This document shows positions 11,363 to 25,030 of a stretch of 64,000 nucleotides of DNA, piece after piece. Numbering within the stretch: the stretch's first letter is position 1; each line of letters begins with the position of its first letter. The position numbers and the translations under genes are program-made. This DNA is from Tetrahymena thermophila SB210 (Eukaryota > Ciliophora > Oligohymenophorea > Hymenostomatida > Tetrahymenidae): NCBI RefSeq assembly GCF_000189635.1, contig NW_002476563.1, positions 62,001-126,000 of the forward strand, in the 5' to 3' direction. A model generated the notes under the pieces. It was not told the origin of the DNA. It was given only the letters and a program-made list of their open reading frames with translations, and searched no databases.

Positions 11363-14300
11363 TCAAAACAAAAAAAATACAACCTACCAATAAAATAAAC
11401 ATAATAAAATAAAAATAGGTGTTAAGATATATGCAATTGTCAGCTATTAACATGAAGTAGGATTTAATAATTAAATTATATCCTTCAAACTTTGGTAATC
11501 TAAATATATATTAATAAATTTTAGTGATACTAAGATTAATTAAATTTTATTTTTATTTAATCTCTTTTGATCATTCTTTCTATTTGATATTATGTAATTG
11601 AATAAATATTAATTTAACAATTAAAATATTGTTACTTCATCATATTAAAGAGTTTGATTTTTCTAAGCATAAGATTAATCATTAATGATTGAATCTAATT
11701 CTTAGTCATTCGTTTTATAATATCTGTACTCTATTTAGCTACTCAGCTCCGTAAACTAATCATGATTGATATTTTTTACATTACCTTTAAATAATAAATT
11801 TTGAAATTTGCTTAGTTTTACAAAAAAATTACTTCTTGTTTAAAAATTATATTTAGTTTAGCAGTTATTTTATTAATTCGCCTGATACTCACTAAAATTT
11901 TCACTAGTTTATGAATCAATATCTATTTCATTTTTGTTTTGTTATTCAGAAAGCTTTATATTGAGATATGGACTTTATGAAAAGCTAAAAATAAAATTTT
12001 ATTTTGTAGTTTATCTTTCTGAATTAAATGGAACTAAAAATTTTTTTGGAGAAGTTTAATTTGGAATTAATTCTTAGCTGCTCTATTTTAAAATACCCTT
12101 TTTATTCATCCTTTTAGAAAGAAGCGCTTTTCTGGTAGAATATGCTTAATTGTCAGTCTCTCTCAAGCTATTTTCATGATTAGGTCTAACATTTGAAAAG
12201 AAAGGAGCATTTATGTCTTTTTTTTTTCTCTAAATATAATCTTAAATGTAAAGTCTAAGAAGTTAAAAATTGTTGAATTTTTTAAATGAATTGTCTTCTG
12301 TGAAATAGATTAATAAATAAAGAGAGTTCATATGTTATTTTAAGTATTTTTTGAAGAGTTTAAAACAATTTTAATCGCTTTGCAAGCATCTTTTTAGAAT
12401 TAATACAAATCTATTTTTTTTTAACAAATGATAATTAAGCCTAATTAAGATATCTAAGTAAATTAAGAAGATTTTTAAAAATGCTGCTGCTTGCAAAATA
12501 TAAGCAATAATAGTACCAAGGTATAAAAGAATATCTTATTCTATAGCATTCAGCAGTATATATAATATTATGAGCAAACAACAAATTTAAGAAAAAAATA
12601 AATCTATTTTATAGTATTTAACCTTTTAGTATGGCTATTTTAAAAAAAATTAAATTTAGTTATTCAGATAAAAAAGTAATCTTACTTTATATTTTTGCAA
12701 GAGCAGAAGATAGCAGTAGAGTATAATTAGCATCATAGATGCTTTACTAAGTATATCGGAATCAAAATATATAACTAAAAATACTAAGAGCAGTCTTAAA
12801 TTCATTGCTAAAAACTCCCACAAATAAAATTTTTATCTATACCCACAAATTAGGAAACCATACTTATTAAAAAAATAAAATAATAAATAAATGATAATAA
12901 AATTTATCGTAACTTCCTACTTACTATACAGAGCCAAAATTCAAAATTTTACTAATTTTTTTTACCTCGACTTTGTATAGTCAATAATTCAAAAATAACT
13001 ATTGTTAAAAGGGTAATTAAGAAGCTACGGTAGTTTATTTTAAGAATATAAATACCTTTTTAATTAATTCAAATTGATGTGAAAATTTATCAAAATGCTA
13101 TGATTTACTCCATATTTTATAAATCAATATTCCTGGTACTAAAACTATCCATAAAAATGTCATTGGCATTATCATAGATGTTATCAAAATCACATGATTG
13201 GTTGAATAGCACTTTTCTAATAAGTAATAATTCATAAACGACTTCATACCTATCTTTTTGCAAGTAAAAGTCTAAACCAAAGACTCAAAGGAGCTTTACT
13301 ACAAGAAAAAGAATAGGAATACGAAGCAAATGACAGTAGAGTCTTTCTAGAAAGAAATTGAATATATTTACTTTAAAAAAATTATTTAGATATAAAATTT
13401 TACCTTGAATTCATAATAAAAAGAGTTCTTATCTTGTATAGAAAAATAGTTTATTACTTTAATTATCGAAATATAGAATAAAAACCCTAAGGGAATAACT
13501 ATTAAAGGAAAAGCTATAAAAAATAGTACCCTGTAATAATATACTGGTAAGATAGTACTAAATTTTCTTATAATACAATCTAACAAATTTTAATTTGAAC
13601 TTACGGGAGAAAATATTGAGATTATTTGAAAATTAAATATTGGTTTTGGACTAATACTAGAAATACTGATAAATATTTAAAGGTATCTAATCATTAATCT
13701 GCTATAAAAATTTTCTTCGCCTATTTAACCCGAATTACCTAATCTTATTAGTCCTAGCCTATCAATAATCAAAACCTTAGCCATCATATTTAAATTAATT
13801 TTAGTTTAGTAAAATAAATATGTCAAATATAACAATGTAATGAAACATATTAAAATCTATTCAGCTATTTACTTTATTTCTGATTAGCATTTATAGCAAT
13901 TAACATCTAATCCACTTCTTCCATAAGAATTATTCCAAAATTATCCTAATATATCACAAGTCTAGCATAAAGGTCCTATGAAACTTTTGTTTTTTATCAA
14001 TTAAATATATTTAAAACTAAAATAATTTTTGAGAATAAATTACCCTTCTGAGCAATAATTAGTATCTTCTTATCCGTTACAAAAGTTTTATGATTTAGTA
14101 GTACAAGATATTATTTCATCATTGAATTTATCAGATCTCCAAAATCCTTATTTTAAATTTATTTAGCTTCCTTAACAAGAAATAGTTGATGAGTAATCAC
14201 AAGGCTTGCATTACATATTACTAGTATTTGATTTTGGATCTTCAATTGAATATGTACCATTTTAACATGTAAAACAGTTTTCTAATGAACAAGATGTGCA

Positions 14301-17300
14301 AGCTGATTATATTATTTCTCCTATTTAACAATTTCTAAAGTTGTAATCAATATAAATAGTTAAAGTATCAGTAAACCCTTGTGTTTAATTAGAATATAAG
14401 TGGAATCCTTTAAATTACAAAACTGCTCTCCCTCTTTTACCTAATTACCCTTATTGTTTATAAAATATATTAAAAATCAAGTCAAGTTTTTTACTATTGA
14501 TATTTTAATATAGCAAAATACACCATAAATCCTCTTTAATTTTATCCATTTTTCCTAAATTAAAAAAAATTTTGACTTGTTGATAAAAGCAAAATATTGG
14601 ATTTGAATAAAAATTAAAAGGCATTTGTTTTTAATAAAAACACAGGTATATGATAAATTTTGATAAACATAAATAAAAAAAGCAGGAAGGCTACTTAGCA
14701 TTCAATTTTTCAATACCTGGATTAGCAATATTATATATTTATTAAATGTTTACGTAAATAATATTATATCGCCGTCATATTTGAAAAATTTTTAAATCAA
14801 AAAATGTAGATTATATATTTTAATAAAAAATAATTAATTAAATATAATTTTTCTGCACTTTGCTCATTTTGTGCATTCATCATCTTTTTCTTATAAAGAT
14901 AATATTGAGATTTGTGAGAATTGATGAGGATTTAAGGTTTTATTAAAAAATTACCTGATACTTAGTACTAATTTAAAAGAAATTCATCAAACTCAAAAGG
15001 TTGAATAGTTGCACCCTATAATTTCAAATCAATTTATCTTAAATCTTGAATATTATTTAGCAAATATAGCTCCTATAGCTCAACGTAATATTATGAAAAT
15101 TCTTACAATATTCTATCAGGAATGTTTTTTTTACTCTAGAATTTAACTTAATTTCCTTCTTCGTCTAAGATGTTTATTTTCAAAATATTATTTTATGTTC
15201 CACTTTATACATCTTTAAATATATATATTGATCCATTTTGTAATGACTGGTTATTAATTTTAGCACTTTATGGAAAAGAACAAAAATTATTACCATAGAA
15301 TTAACCATAATTATCTATGCAATTATTTTAATAAGTGGTACCACATGAATCTTTAACTAAGTCACTAGTATTTTTTTTAAGGAATAAGGGTATAAAAGTC
15401 AAATATCTAGCTATTCCTCCAATTAAAGCTTTGTTTCTTTCAAAAGTACTATTCAAAATTTAGATATTTGAGTCATTAAGCAAAAAAGCTCCTCCACTTT
15501 CTCTAGCTGTGTTATTTGTAAAAGTTACATTATTTAGCAGGCAATCACACATATCAACAAAATATAGTGATCCTCCATCTATATTTAAAATAATAAATAT
15601 TTAATTGTTAAAAATATTGTAAATAATTACTTTAAGCTTCATTATCTATAAATTAACTATTTTATATTTTAACAAGAGAAGCATCAAAATAAAAGACACC
15701 TCCTCCATATTATGTAGAATAAAGTTTATTTGAAATAAAATAAGATTAATCTACAATTACTTAGCTTTAGGTAATTACAATTGGTGAAACATTTTATAAT
15801 TAATTCTCTTCTAGTGTAAAATTTGCTATTAAAAGCTAGTTTGAATTAAATTTTATTAAACCGACAGATGAGTTACTTAATTAACTTTTCATAAATGTGC
15901 TTAGAAGATTAATAGAGGAAGAATTAGTATATATCATATAGCTATCTGGAATTAAGTACTTATTTTACTTTATTTCACTAAATGACATTCCAAAGTAACT
16001 ATCTTATACTTCCAAATTATAAACTAAAGAGTTTTGAGATGATTATAAAAATTAATGGCCATCAATTATTGCTAGATTTAAATTATTATTAAACTTTAAA
16101 TAGCTAATAATAATATTTGTAGATATTACAGTCTACAAAAAGAATGATAGCTAAGTGCTAATATTATCAAAAATATCATTTTATTCTATAGTAATTTTAT
16201 GCATGTGCTAAATTAAAAAGAAATTAGTCAAATTAATTTTGTTATTTACAATCTTATTATTTCTAAATATAAATTCTGAATCATAATTAAAATCAACAGT
16301 GTTGTTAAAAGTAAGAAATTGTTTTGTTTTTATATTATTATCAGCAAAGTAGCTCTGTTCTATAATAATATATTATGTGTTTTAAATAATTAAGGAACTT
16401 TCAATATTTTGATTAGTTATATTGACATTATTAAAACTAAATTAGTACAGATTTTAAGCATTTAAAGATTTATTGTTAAAGATTATTTAACATGAAATAA
16501 ATTATAATTAAAATAATTAAACATTTCCTCTTTAATATTGCTGCTATTGGTCTTCATCTTATAAATAAATTATCAAATTTTATAAATATATTTCTACTAA
16601 CGTTTATGAGTTGATTAACTAATTTAAATTAATAATTCCTTTAACATAATTCTATTTATTAGCTCCATTTATTGTAAGGATAACTTGCAAATTTGAATTT
16701 GAATCTACTATTGGAAATCCTTAGAACTTAAAATTTTCATTCATATTTAATTAAATGTAATGTTTCTATTAATAACCATCATAAAACCAAATATTTTCCT
16801 TCAAATTCTAAAATTACTAAAGCCGTTTATGTAACTAAAAATAATCAGCATCATTAGTACTATATTAGCAATTTCTTTGACCTTTGATATCTGTCATCAT
16901 ATAATTGATACCATAATAATTATATGAAAGAACACTTATTATATAATCAAATTCTACTTCTTCAACTTTTAAATAAATATTTTCATAAAATTAGTTTCTA
17001 TTTAAGAATTATTATATGACTTTCAATTATATTTACTCAGTATCTTCGCTAGAACCAATTACAAAAAATGTTTACCCAAATTACACAAAAATTTATCTAT
17101 TTTTAAGAAGAGTAACTTTCCTCTTCATAAAATTGGTCTCCACTAGAAAATTTCTCTGATAGAAATTTATTTATTTAAATGTTTAATAATCATATAGAAT
17201 ATAGTAGAAATCAGAACTCACTAAAATCAATTAGTATTCTGGTTTAAGTATAATTTACTAATATGCCTACCAGCGAGATGCTGTTTAAATAAGCTATAAT

Positions 17301-20300
17301 AAAGTAAATGAATCTTAATCATCATTTTTATAGATTATGCAATAGTTGAAATTTTGTAAGTTTACTAAAATATAATCAGAATTTACAATAACTTAAAAAA
17401 TAGGATATCCTAAATGAGTTTATCTTTAAACTTTAACATTATTGTTTTCGACTAGGTATTAAACTAATTAACTATCAAAAGAGTAACTAAAAATTATTTA
17501 CTCTGTATATATTATCAAATCTATTATAGCTAGTTGATGAATTAGTGGAAATGACTTTGTTATCAAACCTGTTGAACTTTCTACAAAAGCAATAGAGTGG
17601 TTGACAAATATAATTATAAATTCAGTTGATTGTAAAATACCGATGAAAAACTTATATAACGGCTTATTTAATTACTACTAATATAATTTTTAAAAATTAT
17701 ATTTATTGTCATTCTAAATAATTTAATAAGAAGTAATTTATTTATTATATCCGCATATAATTATATCTTATTTGTTAACACTGTGAGAGCACTCTACTTA
17801 AATTTTTTGAATTAGCTCTAAATTTTTTTTGTAGATTAAATTAATCTACTTTGTTGTGGCTAAAACAAAAATATCTTAGTTTATTAAATATATAGTATTA
17901 TTACATCTATCATTAAATTATAAAATAGGTCCATTTATTGCTTGTTAATCCGTTAAAAACCACTTTTAAATATTACCATCAGATCTAGTATAATATAGGC
18001 TATTATTGTCTTCATCAAAAGCGTAACTTATAATAGAAGATGATCTATGAATAATCTAAAAATAACTACTTTGAAAAGAAAACTCGTATTCCCAAAATTT
18101 TACTGTTTAATCATTCGAAAATGAAATAATCTAAAATAATTTATAAAAAATTTTCTGTATTTTAAAATATTTTAAAATAAAAATATACCTAAAATGAGTT
18201 CTAATTTAGTATAAAAGAATTTATGACATCTGTATGCTAGTCAAAAACTTGAATAACATTCAATAAAGGATATGAAAGTAAAACTATTCTAAAATTAGAA
18301 TCTGAAATAATCAAAATTGAATTATCCTTTTATTTAATAAAAATAATAAAATTAATTTTTAAAACAATCAAATTTCAAATAAAATGTTTACCATATCTAT
18401 ATAGCCATATTAAATTTAAGCTATGTTTGTATATTAATAAAATGGTTCTTAAAAATCATTAGAATAATATGGCCATATTTATACTGTGTTATCTAATCCC
18501 GTGCTCACAAACAATAAACTAAGAGGATCTAGAGCTATTGTTTTTACTTAACCCTATTATAAAAAAAATAAGTAAGGATAGATTAAAATAATGTTAAAAT
18601 AAATTATTACTTGATGAATAGGATACTGTTTTCTAAAAATATAGCTTTAAGAAGTGAGGCTGTAATTCCAAACATAACCATCTTAGTCAAAAGTAAGTAT
18701 ACATTAATTATTCTTGTCATATACCCCATCGTTTCCTTGCAAAACCTAAATAATGTCAACTTACTAATCTATACTACCTAGTTAAACTAATAATGGAAAC
18801 GAATCTACCTTTTTTAATTGTTGATAAATAATAATTAATTATTTTTTTTAATTTATTTTTTAGACTTAATAATATTTTATTTAAAAGTTCATATAATTTT
18901 CTTTTTAAAAAGCCTATTAATTAAATTAAATACTGTAATTATTTTTTAATTCAATTAATTTATAATTAATCATCTAGAGAGAATTATAATTAACTTTTAA
19001 GTTAAAATACAAATAAATATTTAAGAAGGTTAGAAAAAATGAGATTTTAAAGTATTAAAAAAATAAAGTCAAATTTAAAAATTTACTCCTATTAGTATTA
19101 ATAAGTTGTTTGTTTAATCAATTATTATTTGAGTAATAGGGTAAATCTACAAATATTAATAATCTTTAAGTAAATAAAAATTATTAATTGAAATATTGTT
19201 CTTCCATACATAAATACTCCCAGCTCCACAACCTGAGATTATTCTGTTGTTTTCTACATCTACAGTAAATGTGCTAATATTTTGACAATCAATAGGATCA
19301 TGTTAAAGTAATTATATGAAATTTAATTCTGGATAACTATGTATAGCTATAGTATTATCTAATGAAGAAGTCATAATAATATTCCATTCATAAATAATAT
19401 TTAATTGATTTATTTATTGAAGATGCTTATTAAAAAATAAATAATTAATATAAAATTATGAATAGGCACATGAAAAAGAAAAATTACTTCAAATTATGAC
19501 GCCAAAATCAGATTATACTTTTAAAGACCATACTTATAAACTTTAGTAGTATAAATAAATATACTTTTTGTTTACTAATCTATAACTCCTCCTTAAGTTT
19601 TCTCTAAAAATTAAATTTGTTTCATTAATTTTTTCTAAGTGTAATCAATAAAATAAATCATAAGTCCTGAACTGTATAAAATTTTTTTATAAGAAGTGCT
19701 TATCTAAAACGTAGAAAGTGTAATTTAACTAGTCGCCTTCCAATCACAAACCTATTTATAAGCAAAATATTGTAAGTGTGTAATTAATGGGATTGAAATT
19801 ACTTATTGTAGAGATAAGTAATCGTAACTAATAATTTGGTTTGTAGAAAGCAAAATAATTAATAAGTTTTCCTCTTTATCAATTTATATAGATGAAACTG
19901 TAGAGCTTAATTAATCAAGTTATTCATTTTTTAAAAAAACTTAAGATTAAGCATCAATAAAAACAAGTTAGTTTCCATTAGGGACAACTAAGAGTAATTC
20001 TTCATCCAGTAGTAGTAAACACTAGTTTGGTATAACAAATGCAAAATTAATTATTTTTAAATCATTTGTCTATTTGTTAATTAATATAATTTCGTTTGGA
20101 GAAGCCATTAAAATAACCAAATATTTATTTCCAAAGCAAATATTTTAAGATACTTAATTTTACTTTTATAGGAATGATAAACTTTTTATATTTATATTTT
20201 AAGGATTCTCTATAATTGCAATCTATTTGTATAATAATTTTTTAAGTAAAATATTTGAAATTTTGTACAAAAATTAATATTTAAGTAAAGATTACTTATA

Positions 20301-22432
20301 AAGTCCCAACTACATTAAAAAGTATCAATGAGTTTGAAAAAGTATCAAAGTATATTTAATTAGACACATAATTTTGTAAATTTAAAGTATTTATTTAAAT
20401 TTGGTGACTATCCTATCCTTTAGTGAGCATTTATATCAAATTCTAGTACACAATAATTGGTCCATATTGACTTTAAAAAAATTATACAGTCTAATTGGTA
20501 ATTGGAGAATCGTAGAGTAGATTAAATTATTTAGAATTGAAAACTTATAATTTTTATCTTTAATCAATAACTAAAATAATCTCTAAATTGTTGTCAAAAT
20601 ATACTTAGCTAACTTTGAAATCATTATCAAAATTTAGAATTTGTAAAAAAGTTCCATCAAGATATGTTGTTATTACTAAATAATTTTAAGGAGTCTAAAA
20701 TGGCCAAATATATATTTAATCTCCTTACTATTTTAAAAAATGAATTGATTATTAGGATTTTGAATTAAAAATGTTACCTTGTTAAATTATAATCTACTTT
20801 AAGTTGAGAGATTATAGTACTAAGTCAGATATTCACCCTTCGGAAAGCTAAAATATCCTAATTTCCCCTAATTCTCAATCATATAAATTCTAAGTAATTC
20901 ATCATCAAAGTAAAGACCTTCAACTTATTCTGCTGGTATATCATTTATCTAGAAGCAGCTTGTATGCCTTTTTATATGCCCATTTGTTATATCTATAAAT
21001 AACATGCCACTAGATGTTAACGTTTTTAATATGGAACCTTCAAAAATAGCATTAGGAGTAACTCCTAAAAGTAATCTTTTTGGTAATTAAATTGAATTTA
21101 GATAGATGTTAACAAAAAATTTAATTTTACTATGAACCTAAGCATTTGTTAAGTTGTATAACTCTATTTTCGTTTACTACAACAGTTATCATTGTTTAAT
21201 TTCCATAAAATACTGTGAAATCATCTCCTACAATTAGTTTAGTGTAATTTATCAATTTTAAATCTTGCAGAAGTAGAGCATTAAGACTATCATACACATG
21301 ATAGTCATTATAATCCATAGATTATGTAGCAGGATTTATAAAATAAGAACCAAAATAAATCATTGAATTATTTCCACATACTATCAAAGACCTATCATTT
21401 AAAAATCCATAGTCATTAATTTAATTTGGAGAGAAAAAAAGTAAATTTGTTTAATTAAAATTTTAATTCAAAGAGAAAATGGAATATCCACTTATATTAT
21501 AACTTATGAATGTTAATCCTTAACTTTATTAGAATTTCAAATGAGTTATATTTCCTAATTGAAATGATAATGTATTTAAAATTTCAAAATTAGTTTAGCT
21601 AATTTTGTAAATGTTATTCTTAGATGAAAGAACATATATGTAGTCTTGACTAAAATCACTTTCACAATGAATTACTTCAGAATCTAATTTTATTTAAGAA
21701 AATTATTCAATAGAGCTTAGGAAGACCTTTTAAATATACAAAAAACTTTAGTAAAAAAAAACTAATTACATTTAAAATTATAATCATTTGAAAACTCAAT
21801 AAACAATTTTAAAAAGAAAGAAAATTAATAAGTAGAGATAAATAACTTCATTAAAAAGAGAAAAACAATTATTGATTTTGAATTTAATTTAATAAAAGAG
21901 GAAAAGCAAAAATATATTTTACATAGTTATCTAAAGGGAAGTACAAACTACCATTTTTAATGTTGAAGCAAACTTAAATTTTTTTCTATTAGTTATCTAC
22001 CTTTATATTGCTAAATTTAATAGCCATACTATTCTATTGATAGAGACTTTATTAATACACATTAAAATTGATATCTATTATATATATGAAAGTTTCTGAT
22101 AAAGATGGATCAGAAATGTTGATTTGCTTATCAGTAAAAATAGAATGAATTTGAATATTTTGATCAGAATAATATGAAGTTGAATAAAAAAGACTAGCAT
22201 CTGTAAGATTCCATACTCCAAGCAATCCTAAGCTTCCATAATCTACCATTAGCAATTCATATTTATCTTAATTTTTAAAGTACAGTAATTCTCCTCCTAA
22301 AATATTCTAATCTCCTATTTATCCTTAACAATTAGATGAGGAATAACCTAAATGAATATCAAAAGGACAAATATTTTAAAATGACATTTTTATTAAATTT
22401 AGACTAGCTAATATTATTAAAAGCTTATCCAT
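11363..22432 (-). CDS. G2: second full paralogue of the array, with complete C terminus
   Basis: This is the only copy whose 3' end I could place cleanly. The ATG is at 22430-22432 and the TGA at 11363-11365. Exon 1 is 21923-22432 (510 nt, as in G1), exon 11 is 15631-18130 (2500 nt, identical length to G1), exon 12 is 14955-15578 (624 nt, as in G1) and exon 17 is 11363-12634. Domain order is as in G1, and the product is about 3,035 residues. The last exon encodes a long Q/N- and K-rich tail (for example NDQELDSIINDQSYAQ) followed by a hydrophobic terminal segment (LTIAYILTPIFILLCLFYWQ) and stop. Its intron 7 is short (18809-19086). Intron 12 carries a roughly 300-base insert shared only with G4. 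Unlike G1, G3, G4 and G5, it lacks the conserved distal upstream block: similarity ends near 22540. It may therefore be expressed differently or not at all. Confidence 0.85.
14590..14885 (-). repeat. Intron 12 insert in G2 (shared with G4)
   Basis: About 300 bases present in intron 12 of G2 and G4 but absent from the same intron of G1, G3 and G5. A shared landmark is GCTACTTAGCATTCAATTTT. Noncoding. No terminal repeats were recognised. It may be an old insertion kept in one sublineage, or a deletion in the others. Confidence 0.65.
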
Positions 22433-22540
22433 TTTTACAAAATAGTTAACTATTTATTTATTTATTATCTATTTCTTATATTGATTTTGAAAAACTAATT
22501 TAAATTATATACATAAACTAATCAGTTAAATTTTACGTTT

Positions 22541-23076
22541 ATTGTATTATTCTTTTTCCTTTAACAAATATGCATCATATATATTTTACATTACTAATTT
22601 ATTTAATTTTATATTTATATTTATAATCTGATTTTGCTTTTTTGCCTGTCTTCCTTCTTGTCAGAATGTTTATCTTAGTTTCAATCTATGATTTTACTTC
22701 GTTTTCCTATTTTGATATTTAATTTAAATTTCATAAAGTAGTGTTTTTCTCTTCTTCTGCAAAATTTTTTGATTTTTAATGAACCTTCTTGTTTGTTCTC
22801 TTTTTCATTCCTAAATATTTCTTTGCAAATATCTATAATAAAGGGAAATTAATTCTTTCTGCTTAGAATTTTAAATTTTTTTCTAATTTATTTTTATAAT
22901 ATTGGGTCGAAAAAGGCCCAGTTTCTTTTTGGTTTTATTTATGAGGTTTTGTTTGATTTTTTTATATAGTAAAAGTCAATCTTTTTGATTAAGTATTTAT
23001 TTTGGCCAATTCTTGTTAAACACCTTACATCCTATCATGTTAAATGTACACTATTACCCTAACATGATATTTTTAC
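22541..23076. other. Unrelated C/T-rich filler between G2 and the truncated copy
   Basis: About 535 bases that match none of the other spacers. The plus strand is unusually rich in T and C (for example TTGCCTGTCTTCCTTCTTG near 22645) compared with the A+T-rich spacers elsewhere. It stands where the distal upstream block of G2 and the 3' nine-tenths of the sixth gene should be, so it marks a deletion or replacement junction. No gene is seen. Confidence 0.6.
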
Positions 23077-24585
23077 ACCTTATGTGCTGGTACATCATTT
23101 GTATAGAAGCAGTTTGTTTGCCTTTTTATTTGTCCATTTGTTATATCTATAAATATTATTCCACTAGATGTTAGAGTTTTTAATATGGAACCTTCAAAAA
23201 TAGCATTAGGAGTAACTCCTAAAAGTAATCTTATTGGTAATTAAATTGAATTTGGAAAGATCTTTATAAAAAATGTAATTTTTACTAGGAGCCTAAACAT
23301 TTGTTAATTTATAAAACTCTATTTTCAATTATTACAACGGTTATCATTGTTTAATTTCCATAAAATACTGTGAAATCATCTCTTACAATTAGTTTAGTAA
23401 AAATTTATCAATTTTAAATCTTGCAGAAGTAGAGCATTAAGACTATCATACACATGATAGTCATTATAATCCATCAATTATGTAGCAGGATTTTTGAACT
23501 AAGAACCAAAAAAAATCATTGAATTATTTCCACATACTACCAAAGAACCATCTTTTAAAAATCCATAATCATTAATTTAATTTAGAGAAAAAAAGAAGTA
23601 AATTTGGTTAATTAAAATTTTAGTTCAAAGAGAAAATGGAATATCTGCTTATATTATAACTTATGAATGTTAATCCTTAACTTTATTAGAATTTCAAATG
23701 AGTAACATTTCCTAATTGAAATTATAATGTATTTTAAATTTCAAAATTAGTTTAGCTTATCTTGTAAATGTTATTATTAGATGAAAGAACATATATGTAG
23801 TCTTAACTTAAATCACTTTCTCATTGAATTACTTCAGAATCTAATTATATATAAGAATATTATTCAATCGAGCTAAGGTAGACCTTTTAAATTTGCAAAA
23901 AAATTTGTAAAAAAATATATTTACTTTTAAAATAATAATAATTGGAATACTCAATAATTAATTTAAAACGAAAGCAAATTAATAAGTAGAAATAACTTCA
24001 TTAATTAAAAAGAGAAAATTAATCATAAATTTTTGAATTTAATTTAATAAAACAGAAAAATAAAATATATTTTACATAGTTATCTTAAGGGTAGTACAAA
24101 ATATTATTTTTAATGTTGTAACAAACTTAAATTTATTACTTTTAACTATCTACCAATTCATAGTTAAATTTAATAGCTGTACTATTCTATTGATAGAGAC
24201 TTTATTTATATGCATTAAAATTGATATCTACTATGTCTATGAAAGTCTTTGGTAAAGATGGATCAGAAATGTTGATTTACTTATCAGTAAAAATAGAACG
24301 AATTTGAATTTTTTTATCAGAAAAATATGAAGTTAAATAAAAAAGACTAGCATCTGTAAGATTCCAAACTTCAAGCAATCCTTAACTTCCATAATCAACC
24401 ATTAGCTACTCATATTTATCTTAATTTTTAAAGAATAATAATTCTCCTCCTAAAACATTTTAATATCCTATTTATCCTTAACAATTAGTAGAAGAATAGC
24501 CTAAATTAATGTCAAAAGGGTAAATATTTTAAAATGAAATTTTTATTAAATTAAGACAAATTAATATTATTAAAAGCTTTTCTAT
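23077..24585 (-). pseudogene. Truncated paralogue: exons 1-3 only, start codon lost
   Basis: Homologous to G1 10892 down to about 9394. Exon 1 (24076-24585) keeps the 510-nt length, exon 2 is recognisable, and exon 3 breaks off near 23077, within the segment that in G1 encodes HTSCFYTND. The rest of the gene, about 9 kb, is missing. The start codon is ATA instead of ATG (minus strand, 24583-24585). The first cysteine after the signal peptide (DICPF in G1) has become tyrosine (NIYPF). The upstream conserved block is intact (24586-24845). Diagnostic bases (for example the exon 2 stretch near 23425-23455) match G2 better than G1 or G3. Best read as the 5' remnant of a sixth array member left by a deletion. 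It could only make a short secreted fragment if another start were used. Confidence 0.85.
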
Positions 24586-24845
24586 TTTAATAAAATATTT
24601 ATTTATTTATTTATTATCTTTTTCTTATATTGATTTTGAAAAACTTACTTATATTAAATATATATTAATCATTTAAATTTTATGTTTATTTATTTGGTAT
24701 CAACTTGCAAAATATGTTTACTTGACTAATAAAATATCTTGACTTTAAATAATATATAATATAAAAAGGGAACTCTAGTGAACTGTGATCTTTAGGATTT
24801 ATCAAAACAATAATTTTTCAAATAATTAATTATTTACTTTTTTAC
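24586..24845 (-). promoter_or_regulatory. Conserved upstream block retained at the truncated copy
   Basis: The same landmarks as upstream of G1 are present (TTGACTTTAAATAATATATAA and TATAAAAAGGGAACT). The gene behind it has lost its ATG and most exons, so any transcription from here would give a short aberrant RNA. Similarity to the other copies ends near 24845, where the spacer containing the transposase remnant begins. Confidence 0.5.
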
Positions 24846-25030
24846 TTATTTTTTTTAAATTTTAAAATTGAAAAAAATTTAATTAAAGCAGTTAATTTAA
24901 AATTATATGGTATATAAGTTAAAAATCTAAGTTTTTATTGGATTATTTTTTAAGATAAAATTTATTAAGAGATTTGATATAGATATTGATTGTTTTAAAA
25001 TAAGGTGTGTCAGTAACAAATAATTAATAC
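24846..25030. other. Left flank of the transposase remnant
   Basis: Array-derived similarity stops near 24845. This A+T-rich stretch belongs to the unshared segment (about 24846-27070) containing the transposase remnant. No terminal inverted repeat or coding segment could be recognised here. Confidence 0.4.

Noticed and set aside
22052..22255. Minus-strand frame starting MLMVDYGSLG
   Set aside because: It is an internal part of exon 1 of G2 between TAA/TAG codons that are Gln here.
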